This document shows positions 36,643 to 45,765 of a stretch of 64,000 nucleotides of DNA, piece after piece (position 1 is the first letter of the stretch; every line of letters starts with the position of its first letter). This DNA comes from Anaerolineae bacterium (GTDB lineage: Bacteria > Chloroflexota > Anaerolineae > Aggregatilineales > JAFGMM01). The notes beneath the pieces are model-generated. The model ran no database searches, had not been told where the DNA came from, and saw nothing but the letters and a program-made list of their open reading frames with translations. The translations under genes were made by a program, and so were the position numbers. The DNA lies in contig JAOSJO010000001.1 of assembly GCA_027494055.1 (NCBI GenBank), forward strand, positions 310,001-374,000, given 5' to 3'.

Positions 36643-38649
36643 CTATTGATCGCTGCCGTCGGGCGCGTCTTCCGCCGCCGGCGCGTGCATCCCGACGCCC
36701 TCCGGGGCTTTGTCCTTCGCGTGGTTTGGCTTCGCCCCGCCGTTTCGGTGGATTTGATACGGCACCATCGTCACGACCACGCGGTCCAGGTCGCCAAGCG
36801 CCAGGTTGAAGATGAGGGCGCTGTTCTGGTGGAGCGCCTGCTCCCAGAAGGTGTCCATCACCAGGTGGCCCATGATGACGTGCACGAACGTGTCTGGCTT
36901 TTCGTCCATGATGTTCTGCACATACTCCCGGATCGGCCCGGTCAGCGCGCGGAAAGGCGACGGGATGACGACGAACTCGCCCTCGCCGATGTATCGACCC
37001 CAATCCGCGCGCGCTTTTTCGGCCTTCTGCGGGTTGACCGCGACGTGAAGCGCCTTCCAGGGGTGCCCCAGCGACTTGGCGAAGTTGACGACGCGCACCG
37101 TCTCCGCGTGGACGCCATCGACCAGGATCAGGGTCTGCACCGAGTAGGCGTGAACGTCCGGGCGCGTCTGCCGCAGGCTCAGGGCCTTGGCGACATCCTT
37201 GTAGTGGTAGTGGATGCGGAAGAACAGCAGGACGAGCGCCGGGATCAGGACCACCACAAACCACGCGCCGGCGGTGAACTTGGTGACGGCAAACACGAGC
37301 ATGACGATGCCGGTGCAGATCGCGCCAAACGTGCTGATGAGCATTTTCACGCGCCAGCGCGGGTCATATTCCAGCATCGCCTCAAGGCCCTGCACCCGCT
37401 CGCCGGGCTTGAGCCGGCCGATCTTGCGCATGTGGACCGCCATGCCGGTCTGTGAGATCGTGAAGCTCAGGAACACGCCGATGGCGTACAGCGGGATCAG
37501 GGCGGTGGTGCGCGCCCCCATGACGATCACGAACGCAGACGCAAGGAGCGCGAGCGCCGCGATGCCCCACGAGAAGACCAGGCGGTTGCCGCGCTGCGTG
37601 AGCTGGCGCGGCAGGAACCCGTCGCCGGCTTGCAGCGCCGCGAGCCGGGGGAAGCCGGCGTAGCTGGTGTTTGCCGCCATGAGCAGGATCAGGGTGGTGC
37701 CGCCGAGGGTCAGCGCGTAGAGCGCGCTACCCTGGCCGTGCACGGTCCGACCGATCTGCGAGATGACGGTCTCGACTTCGCTGGGCACCGCCTCGATCTG
37801 GTGCGCCAGCAGGGTGATGCCCAGGAACAGGATGATGAGGATTACGGCCATCCAGACCAGAGTCGACGCGGCATTGCGGCTGCGTGGCTCCTTGAACGCC
37901 GTGATGCCGTTTGAGATGGCCTCGACGCCGGTCATCGCCGCACAGCCGCTTGAGAAGGCGCGCAGGACCAGGAACAGCGTCAGCGGCTCCGCGACGTGAT
38001 GCATCGGCTCCACGCCGGCGACAGTCGGGAGCGAGCCGGTGAGGATGCGCACAACCCCGATGCCCAGCGTCACGAACATGACGGTTAGGAAGAAGTACGT
38101 GGGAATCGAAAAGATGAAGCCGCTCTCGCGCACGCCGCGCAGGTTGATGATGGTCATGAGGAGGATGATGCCAACGGCGATCTCAACCCGGTATGGCGTC
38201 AGTTCGGGCAGGCCCGACGTGATCTGCGCGACGCCCGCCGAGATGCTCACCGCAACGGTCAGGATGTAGTCGGTCAGCAGCGCAGCGCCGGCGATCTGCG
38301 CCGGGAGTTCGCCCAGATTGTCGCGCGCCACGATGTAAGCGCCGCCGCCGTTCGGGTAGGCGTAGATCGTCTGCCGGTAGGAAATGGCGACGATGGCGAG
38401 CAGTACGCTGATGGCGACGGCGATGGGGATGGACAGCCCCAGCACCGACGCGCTGAGGCCGGCCATCGCCAGGATGATGAGGATTTCCTCGGTGGCGTAG
38501 GCCGTGGACGAGAGCGCGTCGGACGCAAACACCGCCAGGCCAATGACCCGGTTGACGGTCTGGTGCGCGAGCGCGCGCGTCGGCAGCGGCTCGCCGATGA
38601 GCAGGCGCTTCAGCGTGAGCGGCGCGTGTGGTTTTGGTGGAACGGTCAT
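36643..38649 (-). CDS. kimA: APC-superfamily permease, KimA (YdaO)-like potassium transporter
   Basis: FASDALSSTAYATEEILIILAM...SYRQTIYAYPNGGGAYIVARDNLGELPAQIAGAALLTDYILTVAVSISAGVAQITS...LRAFSSGCAAMTGVEAISNGITAFKEPRSRNAA and a C-terminal cytosolic domain as in KimA. Confidence 0.72.
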   Translation of the reverse strand: MTVPPKPHAPLTLKRLLIGEPLPTRALAHQTVNRVIGLAVFASDALSSTAYATEEILIILAMAGLSASVLGLSIPIAVAISVLLAIVAISYRQTIYAYPNGGGAYIVARDNLGELPAQIAGAALLTDYILTVAVSISAGVAQITSGLPELTPYRVEIAVGIILLMTIINLRGVRESGFIFSIPTYFFLTVMFVTLGIGVVRILTGSLPTVAGVEPMHHVAEPLTLFLVLRAFSSGCAAMTGVEAISNGITAFKEPRSRNAASTLVWMAVILIILFLGITLLAHQIEAVPSEVETVISQIGRTVHGQGSALYALTLGGTTLILLMAANTSYAGFPRLAALQAGDGFLPRQLTQRGNRLVFSWGIAALALLASAFVIVMGARTTALIPLYAIGVFLSFTISQTGMAVHMRKIGRLKPGERVQGLEAMLEYDPRWRVKMLISTFGAICTGIVMLVFAVTKFTAGAWFVVVLIPALVLLFFRIHYHYKDVAKALSLRQTRPDVHAYSVQTLILVDGVHAETVRVVNFAKSLGHPWKALHVAVNPQKAEKARADWGRYIGEGEFVVIPSPFRALTGPIREYVQNIMDEKPDTFVHVIMGHLVMDTFWEQALHQNSALIFNLALGDLDRVVVTMVPYQIHRNGGAKPNHAKDKAPEGVGMHAPAAEDAPDGSDQ

Positions 38650-38958
38650 TCTTTTAACTCCTGCGCCGGCCCATGCGGCCGGCACAAATGGCGAAGTATA
38701 ACGCCCTTTTGTGGAAACACCAGCAAGTCATCCGCTGGCGGCATTGTCTTTCGTGTGGATTTCTAATATTTTACCCCTGAATCGCGCGGATTTCACGAAT
38801 CATCGCGTGAGAAACCATGAAAATCGTGTCAAAGCGGGGCGCGCCTCCGCAACGCGCGCTCCATGCGGGGGGCGCAAGGCAGCGCACAGGAATGCGTGCA
38901 TATCTGCGTGCATCGATACACACGGGGGAGTTCTGAGGGTGTCCGCCCTGCGCGCGTG

Positions 38959-40359
38959 TCAGGCAGGGGCGTTGTCGCTGTTCGGGTGGCGGGCTTCGAT
39001 CTCGCCTGTCTCCTCGTTGCGCGCGGGCCTGGTGAGGGTGACGCGCAGCAGGGCGATGCGCAGTTCATCCATCTGCTCGACGCGCAGCGACGCGCCGTCA
39101 GCCTCGACCGCGTCGCCAACCTGCGGGATGCGCTCCAGCCGGCCCATGACGTAGCCGCCAATCGTGTTGTAATTCTCGTCGGAGAGGTTAAGCCCGAATT
39201 CCTCGTTGAAGTCTTCGATCAGCATCAGCCCGTTCACCAGGTAGCGGTCGCCCTGCTGGACCGCCTCCGGCGCGTGAAGCTGGTCGTACTCGTAGCGGTC
39301 GGGCAGCTCGCCGACGATCTTGCCGAGCACGTCGTCCAGCGTGACCATGCCCTCGGTGCCGCCAAATTCGTCGTGCACGATGGCGATGTGCTTGCCCTGC
39401 TCGCGGAGCAGTTGCAGCAGGTTGACCACGGGCAGGCTCTCTGGCACGAACAGCGGCTCGGCGGCGAGCGCGCGCGCCGTCTGCTGGTCGTCGCCGGAGG
39501 CCAGCGCCTGCACCAGGTCTTTGACGTAGACGATGCCAATGATGTGGTCCGCGTCCTGGTCGTAGATCGGGAACTTGGTGTATGGCGTCTCAATCGCGTG
39601 GCGCACCAGTTCGCTCAGCGAGTCATCGGCGCTGACCATGTAAATCTCCGTGCGCGGCACCATGACCTGCCGGGTCAGCAGGTTGCGGATGTTGAACACC
39701 GCGTCGATGATGTCGCGCTCGTCCCCGTCCAGGACGCCCAGTTCTTCGCTGCTGTGCACCAGGATTCGGAGTTCCTCGACGGAGGAGACCAGCGCGGGGT
39801 GACCCTCGGTCCGCTCGAAGCCGAGGAGGCGCAGCAGGGCGTTGCCGGTCCCGTTGAGCACCTGGATCGGCCAGTGAAACAGCGACGTGGCCCACGCGGT
39901 CGGGCGGGCGATCCACAGCGCGGTCTGTTCTGGCTTCTGCAGCGCGATGGACTTGGGCACGAGTTCGCCCACCACCACGTGCAGCGTGGTGATGATGAGG
40001 AACGCAATTGCGCCGCCAATCGCCGCCCCGCTGATCGCCTCCGACGCGCCCTCCGGCAGCAGGTGCAGGACCGGCTCCAGCACGGCCTCGATGGCCGGTT
40101 CCACCAGATGCCCCAGCGCCGGCTCGCCAACCCAGCCCAGCCCCAGGCTGGCAATCGTGATGCCCAGTTGCGTCGCAGCGATGTAGCGGTCGAGGCTGCC
40201 AATCGCGCTGCCGACGACCTTCGCGGTGGCGTTGCCTTCTTCGATCAACGTCTCGATGCGCGAGCGGCGCACGCTCACTAGGCTGAACTCCGCCGCCACG
40301 AAGAAGGCGTTCAGCAGCACCAGCCCGAAAGCGACCGCCAGCCCCAAAAAATCGTTCAT
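38959..40359 (-). CDS. CNNM/CBS/CorC_HlyC hemolysin-family protein
   Basis: LLNAFFVAAEFSLVSVRRSRIETLIEEG...GELVPKSIALQKPEQTAL...VMVPRTEIYMVSADDSL...IVHDEFGGTEGMVTLDDVLGKIVGEL. Confidence 0.93.
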   Translation of the reverse strand: MNDFLGLAVAFGLVLLNAFFVAAEFSLVSVRRSRIETLIEEGNATAKVVGSAIGSLDRYIAATQLGITIASLGLGWVGEPALGHLVEPAIEAVLEPVLHLLPEGASEAISGAAIGGAIAFLIITTLHVVVGELVPKSIALQKPEQTALWIARPTAWATSLFHWPIQVLNGTGNALLRLLGFERTEGHPALVSSVEELRILVHSSEELGVLDGDERDIIDAVFNIRNLLTRQVMVPRTEIYMVSADDSLSELVRHAIETPYTKFPIYDQDADHIIGIVYVKDLVQALASGDDQQTARALAAEPLFVPESLPVVNLLQLLREQGKHIAIVHDEFGGTEGMVTLDDVLGKIVGELPDRYEYDQLHAPEAVQQGDRYLVNGLMLIEDFNEEFGLNLSDENYNTIGGYVMGRLERIPQVGDAVEADGASLRVEQMDELRIALLRVTLTRPARNEETGEIEARHPNSDNAPA

Positions 40360-40529
40360 TGCCCCCTGTTTTCCTTAAACCAGCACCAACATGTGCTGGA
40401 CGCCGCACATGCGGTTTCTGTTCGCCTTCTGGTTCCCGCGCCTGATGGATTTTGAATGATTACACGGGAAATCTCTTCGACCGCCCTGTAGGGCGTAGTG
40501 TGCTGTGTTCCTACCAACCTGCGATATCT

Positions 40530-40567
40530 GGTCGGTAGGGGCGAACCGCCGGGTCGCCCCTACGACC
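40530..40567. repeat. Type-A palindromic hairpin GGTCGGTAGGGGCGAACCGCCGGGTCGCCCCTACGACC
   Basis: Long near-perfect palindrome in intergenic DNA; same family as those at 6067, 21239 and 30969. Confidence 0.8.
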
Positions 40568-40683
40568 TCGCCAATAAGGTTTGTGGATAGCGCGCATAGC
40601 CATACCGTGACTCTGCGCGGAAGAGGTCGCCCGGGTAATAATCCAAATTCCATGAATCGCGGGCTAATTCGGTATACGTTCAC

Positions 40684-41547
40684 TCAGCCGCGCTTGTAGA
40701 ACACCGCCGCGCCATAGCCCACCACGCGCGTGTAGTCGCCGCTGGTATCCCCGGAGGTGGCGTAGTTCACGACCTCGGCGGCGTCTGCGCCCAGGTCGCG
40801 CGCGGCCCACATCACCGCCGCCACCGCGCCCCGACCGCACGCGAACCCGCGCCCCTCGTCCTCGACGGCGATGACGCCCTCCGGGTCGAACGCCGCGACC
40901 CGGTCCAGCACGACGCTGTCGAGGTGGTTGGCGGTCCGCTGGTCGTAGAAGTGCGATAGGTCGGTGCTCGCCACGAGGAGCGCGCGCCGCCCGTGCAGCG
41001 CCTTCGCCAGCGCGCGGCCCACGCGCTCGGCGGTGTGCGCCGACTGGTCGCTCAGCATCAGCGGCGTCAGGGCGAAATCGCCGTCCAGCACGCGCTGTAG
41101 AAAGGGCAGCTCGATTTCGAGCGCGTGCTCCTGGTCGTGGCGCGTCGCCTCAATCGAGACGTTCGCCGCCGCGCGCACGGCCTCGATGGCGGCGTGGTCC
41201 ACACGCACCGGGCCAAGCGGCGTCATGTACGCCTGGTGCGCGGTCGTGAACACGGGCGCCCGCGACACGGGCCGGTGGATGGGGGAGACGACGGCCACCG
41301 TCTCGACCGCCATGCCGCGCACGAGCCTGAAGGCGTGCGCCGCCACCGGTCCGGAGTAGCGGTAGCCCGCGTGCGGCGCCATGACGCCGATAATCGCGCC
41401 CAACGAAGGGGCCGTCACAGGGGCCGCCGCGTCCGCCTCCGCGAGGTAGCGGTCGATCTCGGCAGCGAGTTGGCCCGCAGCGCCGGGGTACCACATCCCG
41501 GCGATGGGCGAAGGTCGAAGGTCGGTCAGTTCAGGTGGCGCGTCCAT
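40684..41547 (-). CDS. amrB: MEMO1/AmmeMemoRadiSam system protein B
   Basis: GVMAPHAGYRYSGPVAAHAFRLV...VVSPIHRPVS...RHDQEHALEIELPFLQRVL...LLVASTDLSHFYDQRTANHLD; RBS GAGGTGAG. Confidence 0.9.
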   Translation of the reverse strand: MDAPPELTDLRPSPIAGMWYPGAAGQLAAEIDRYLAEADAAAPVTAPSLGAIIGVMAPHAGYRYSGPVAAHAFRLVRGMAVETVAVVSPIHRPVSRAPVFTTAHQAYMTPLGPVRVDHAAIEAVRAAANVSIEATRHDQEHALEIELPFLQRVLDGDFALTPLMLSDQSAHTAERVGRALAKALHGRRALLVASTDLSHFYDQRTANHLDSVVLDRVAAFDPEGVIAVEDEGRGFACGRGAVAAVMWAARDLGADAAEVVNYATSGDTSGDYTRVVGYGAAVFYKRG

Positions 41548-41758
41548 TTGCTCACCTCGTGCGATAAGCAATCCGTTACGTTGCGTTTACGAAAACCATA
41601 ACCCATGGACGCTACTATTCTATCATATTGGGCGCGTGCTGTGCGGGTTGCTGACCGCCCGGCACGGTCGTTTCGCTTGAGCAGGAACAGAAACAACCAC
41701 GGATAACACGAATTCGTCCGTGACTGCCGTCGCGGGGAGCTACCAACCGCGCGGGTCG

Positions 41759-41788
41759 TTGCAGTTCGGCGGAGCGGTACTATATAAT
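41759..41788 (+). promoter_or_regulatory. Putative promoter TTGCAG-N18-TATAAT
   Basis: Upstream of the flippase-like gene. Confidence 0.45.
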
Positions 41789-41833
41789 GTGCCGCTGATT
41801 GGCGGGTAGGGTTATGATCGGGCAGTGTGCCTT

Positions 41834-42886
41834 ATGAAACGATGGCAGGGTCTCTTACTGGGGTTGGTTATCAGCGTCGTTGCGCTGTACCTTGCGCTGC
41901 GCAGCGTGAACCTGAGCGACGCGATAGCGGCGCTCGCCGGCGCGGATTACGTCTGGGTGCTGCCGGCGTTCGCGCTCTCGGTGGTGGGCCTCTTCACCCG
42001 CGCCATCCGCTGGCGCGCCCTGCTCGACGGGCGCATCCCGCTCAACCGCAGCTTCAGCATCCTGAACATCAGCTACATTGTAAACAACATCCTGCCGGCG
42101 CGGCTGGGCGAAGTGGCGCGCGCGTTCCTGGCGACGCGCGTGGAGCCGCCCATCCCGGTCTTTACCTCGCTCTCGACCATCTTCGCCGAGCGCATCATCG
42201 ACATGCTGATGGTCGTCGTCATGCTGGGCGGGGGCGCTCCTGGCCCTGCCCGATATGCCGCCCGAAGTGACCGGCATCGGCATGACGATGGGCGTCGCCG
42301 CGCTGGTGATCTTCGTGCTGCTGGTCGTCTTCGCGCGGCGGCGCGACTGGGCGCACGCGCTGCTCAACCTGGTGCTGCGGATCGCGCCGTTCCTGGAGCG
42401 ACTGAACCTGGGAGGCCTGCTCGACCGCGTGCTCGACGGCCTGAAGCCACTCGGCGCGGCGCGCGGCCTGCTGGCGGTCGCGTTCTGGACGGTGGTCTCG
42501 TGGACGTTCAGCGTCATCGCTGGCTACGTGCTGATGTACACCCTGTACGACAACCCGCGCTGGGATGCGGCGGTCCTGTTCATCGCGCTGGCGTCGGTCG
42601 CCATTGCGGTGCCGGCGACGTTCGCCAGCGTCGGCCCGTTCGAGTACTCGGTGATGGTCGGGCTGGTCGCGGTCTATGGCGCGGGCGCGGACGACCCCAG
42701 GGCGCAGGCGATCGCGCTGAGCTTCGCCCTGATCCTGCACGCGCTCAACGTCACGACATACGCCATCATGGGCGCGATTGGGCTGGTGCAGGAGGGCGTC
42801 TCGCTCGGCCAGGTGGGCGCGGCGCGCGCCAGATCGACGCCAGCCAGCAATCGGACGCGCAGCGGATAAAGACATCCGCGCGGTGA
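41834..42886 (+). CDS. Lysylphosphatidylglycerol-synthetase-TM/AglD-like flippase-type membrane protein (frameshifts near 42235 and 42825)
   Basis: VISVVALYLALRSVNLSDAIAALAGADYVWVLPAFALSVVGLFTRAIRWRALL...INISYIVNNILPARLGEVARAFLATR; G5-for-G4 frameshift, continues ALLALPDMPPEVTGIGMTMGVAAL.... Confidence 0.82.
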   Translation: MKRWQGLLLGLVISVVALYLALRSVNLSDAIAALAGADYVWVLPAFALSVVGLFTRAIRWRALLDGRIPLNRSFSILNISYIVNNILPARLGEVARAFLATRVEPPIPVFTSLSTIFAERIIDMLMVVVMLGGGAPGPARYAARSDRHRHDDGRRRAGDLRAAGRLRAAARLGARAAQPGAADRAVPGATEPGRPARPRARRPEATRRGARPAGGRVLDGGLVDVQRHRWLRADVHPVRQPALGCGGPVHRAGVGRHCGAGDVRQRRPVRVLGDGRAGRGLWRGRGRPQGAGDRAELRPDPARAQRHDIRHHGRDWAGAGGRLARPGGRGARQIDASQQSDAQRIKTSAR

Positions 42887-42981
42887 GTGTATTCTATTTT
42901 GTCAGGTTGGATAGTCTCCCGTGAAGTGTTGCCGCAGGATGGAACTGGTAGACATCCACGCGGTGAGTGTGTATTCTATTT
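42870..42981 (+). repeat. Direct repeat AGACATCC(G/A)CGCGGTGAGTGT(GT)ATTCTATTT, two copies 80 bp apart
   Basis: 42870-42900 and 42950-42981; first copy overlaps the end of the flippase-like gene. Confidence 0.8.
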
Positions 42982-43036
42982 GTGAGGGGGTCAGCCGTTG
43001 CTGTCCCCTTAAACCGACTTTCGGAGAGAGACCTGG

Positions 43037-44195
43037 ATGCCAGGTGACCGCCTGAGAATTGCCATCTGTCTGCTTTACTACGTCCCGCACCGCACCGGGC
43101 TGACGATCTACGTGCAGCGCGTCGCCGAGGCGCTCGCGCAACGCGGCCATGAAGTCACCGTGCTCACCGCGCGCTACAGCAACCTGCTCCCGCGCGACGA
43201 GATTGCCGGCGTGCGCGTGATCCGGCTGCTCGCGCCGCTCAAGGTCAGCCGGGGATGGTGATGCCGGCCTACCCTGGGCGTTCTACGCCCTGGCCCGGCA
43301 GAGCGACGTCATCAGCGTGCACACGCCGATGCTGGAGACCGCGCTGATCGCCGCCGAGGCGAAGCTGGCGGGCAAGCCGGTGGTCGTCACGCACCACGGC
43401 GACCTGGTCCTGCCGGACGGCCTCGTCAACCGGTTCATCAAGACGACCATGTTCGAACTCTACAAGCCGCTTGCCCGGTATGCGTCGCGCGTGGTGGCCT
43501 ACAGCCACGACTACGCCGACCACTCGTACTACGCCAGGCCCTTCCGCGACAAGGTCTCGGTGATCTACCCGCCGGTGCAGATGCCCGCGCCGAACCCGGA
43601 GCGCGCCGCGCGGCTGCGCGCGATCTGGGGGCAGAACGGCGGTCCCATCATCGGCTACGCCGGGCGCTTCGTGGAGGAAAAGCGCCCCGACGTGCTCATC
43701 CGCGCGCTGGCGACGATCAACCAGACCTACCCCGACGCGCGCATCGTGTTCGCCGGGGAATACGATATCAAGTACGAAGACACCTGGGAGACGCATTACG
43801 AACTGACGCGGCAGTACAGCGACCAGCTTGTCTTCCTCGGCCTCCACGACGAAATGCAGTTCATGGCCGACTTCTACGCCGCGTGCGACGTGCTGGTGCT
43901 CCCCAGCGACACCGAGTGCCTGGGGCTGGTCCAGGTGGAGGCGATGCTGTGCGGCACGCCCGTCGTCAACACCGACATCCCCGGCGCGCGCGAGGCGGTG
44001 CGCGTCACCGGGATGGGCTGCACTGTGCCGCCCGGCGACCCCGAAGCGCTGGGTCGCGCCGTGGTGGACGTGGTCGCCAACCGGGAGAAGTACGTCAAGC
44101 CGCGCGCGGAAATCGAGCAGGCGTATAATTTCCAGGAGACGATAGACCGCTACGAGCGCGTCTTCCGCGAGGCGGCGGGCGGCATTCGTAAGTGA
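43037..44195 (+). CDS. GT4-family glycosyltransferase (frameshifts near 43253 and 43273)
   Basis: RIAICLLYYVPHRTGLTIYVQRVAEALAQRGHEVTVLTARY...; SVHTPMLETALIAAEAKLAGKPVVVTHHGDL...GYAGRFVEEKRPDVLIRAL...DVLVLPSDTECLGLVQVEAMLCGTPVV. Confidence 0.88.
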
Positions 44196-44271
44196 GATTT
44201 CAGAGCAGATTGGGCAGGCTGCGCGCGGCGTCCCTGCTCGATCCACCGGCCAAAACGTCAGGACCAGACCC

Positions 44272-44859
44272 ATGCATAAATTGCTGCTGGACCTCCCGCG
44301 CAACTGGAGACCGACCGCCTGTTGATGCGCGGCTACCGGGCGGGCGACGGCCCCTGGTATTATGCGATGAGCCAGCGGAACCGGGAGCATCTGATGCGCT
44401 ACGAAGCCCAGAACCCTGCGGTGGGGCTGAAGAGCGAGGAGGATGCGGAAATCCTCATGCGCGAGATGGCGGCGGACTGGGTCGCTCGAAACTACTTCAT
44501 CATGGGCGCGTGGGCGAAAGCTACCGGGGCTTTCGTCGCGCAGGTGTACATCGGGTGCGTCAACTGGGATTTGCCGGAGTTTGAGGTCGGCTACTTCGTG
44601 GACAAAGGACCATGAAGGGCGAGGATTCGTCACCGAAGCGGTCAGAGCGGCGCTCGGATTCATCTTCGAGCACCTGCACGCTCACAGAGTCCGCCTCTGC
44701 TGCGACGACACCAATACGCGCAGTTGTCGCGTCGCCGAGCGCTGTGGCTTCATTAAAGAAGGGCATCTGCGCGAGAACACGAAAAACGGAGATGGGACCC
44801 TCAGCGGCACGCTTTATTATGGCATCCTGAGGCATGAGTACGAGGCGCCTGGATTGTAG
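44272..44859 (+). CDS. GNAT (RimJ/RimL-type) acetyltransferase (frameshifts near 44300 and 44610)
   Basis: QLETDRLLMRGYRAGDGPWYYAMSQRNREHLMRYE...FEVGYFVDKDHEGRGFVTEAVRAALGFIFEHLHAHRVRLCCDDTNTRSCRVAERCGFIKEGHLREN when frames are joined. Confidence 0.82.
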
Positions 44860-44902
44860 CCCCGCGGCGATGACTGGCAATGCAGACCTGGCTGCGTAAA
44901 CG

Positions 44903-45754
44903 ATGATCGACGAGCCGACGCTGGAACTGATGACGCGCAACGAGGCCGACATGGCCTTCAAGAAGCGCGTGCGCACCGTCTTCGAGTGGCTGGACCCGCA
45001 GGACGACGACGTGATCCTCGACGGCGGCTGCGGGCGCGGCTACTATCTCAACATGTTCCGCTACGTGAGCCAGTGCCGGCTCTACGGCGTGGAGCTTGAC
45101 CCGGACATCCTGCACAAAGCGCAGCGCAACGTCGGCGGCCTGCCCGGCGTGACCGTGCTCAACGCCAGCCTGTACGCGCTCCCGTTCCCCGACGCCAGCA
45201 TCGACAAGGTCGTGTTCTCCGAAGTGCTCGAACACCTGGAGGACGATGTCGCCGGGCTGCGTGAGCTGGCGCGGGTGCTCAAGCCCGGCGGCGTGATCGC
45301 GATTACCGTGCCCAACGCGCACTACCCGCTGTGGTGGGACCCGATCAACAAGGTGCTGGAGAAGGCGACGGGGCGGCACATCAGCCGGGGGCCGCTGGCG
45401 GGCATCTGGGCGAACCACGAGCGGCTGTACACGCGCGCGGCGCTGCGCACTGCCGTGACCGGGGCTGGCCTCCAGGTCGAGGAGGAGCGGGCGTTTACGC
45501 ACTTCTGCTTCCCGTTCATCCACAACATCGTGTACGGGCTGGGCAAACCGCTGCTGGAGAGCGGCCGGCTCCCCGGCAGCCTGGCGACCGCCGCTGACCG
45601 CATGACGTTCGAGGCCAACAGCGGCAGCGTGCTCAACCCGGTCAACCTGGGCCTGGCGGTGTTCAACTTCTTCGACCGGCCCAACAAGCTCAACGAACCC
45701 GAAGGCCGCGCCACCGTGAACCTGTGCGTCAAAGCGCGCAAATCTGCGGATTGA
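44903..45754 (+). CDS. Class I SAM-dependent methyltransferase
   Basis: VILDGGCGRGYYLNMFRYVSQCRLYGVELDPDILHKAQRNV...LEHLEDDVAGLRELARVLKPGGVIAITVPN. Confidence 0.88.
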   Translation: MIDEPTLELMTRNEADMAFKKRVRTVFEWLDPQDDDVILDGGCGRGYYLNMFRYVSQCRLYGVELDPDILHKAQRNVGGLPGVTVLNASLYALPFPDASIDKVVFSEVLEHLEDDVAGLRELARVLKPGGVIAITVPNAHYPLWWDPINKVLEKATGRHISRGPLAGIWANHERLYTRAALRTAVTGAGLQVEEERAFTHFCFPFIHNIVYGLGKPLLESGRLPGSLATAADRMTFEANSGSVLNPVNLGLAVFNFFDRPNKLNEPEGRATVNLCVKARKSAD

Positions 45755-45765
45755 GGTAACGAGCG

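Noticed and set aside
38650-38830. c-di-AMP (ydaO) riboswitch upstream of the KimA-like gene
   Set aside because: Looked for conserved ydaO core elements on the minus strand; not found by eye.
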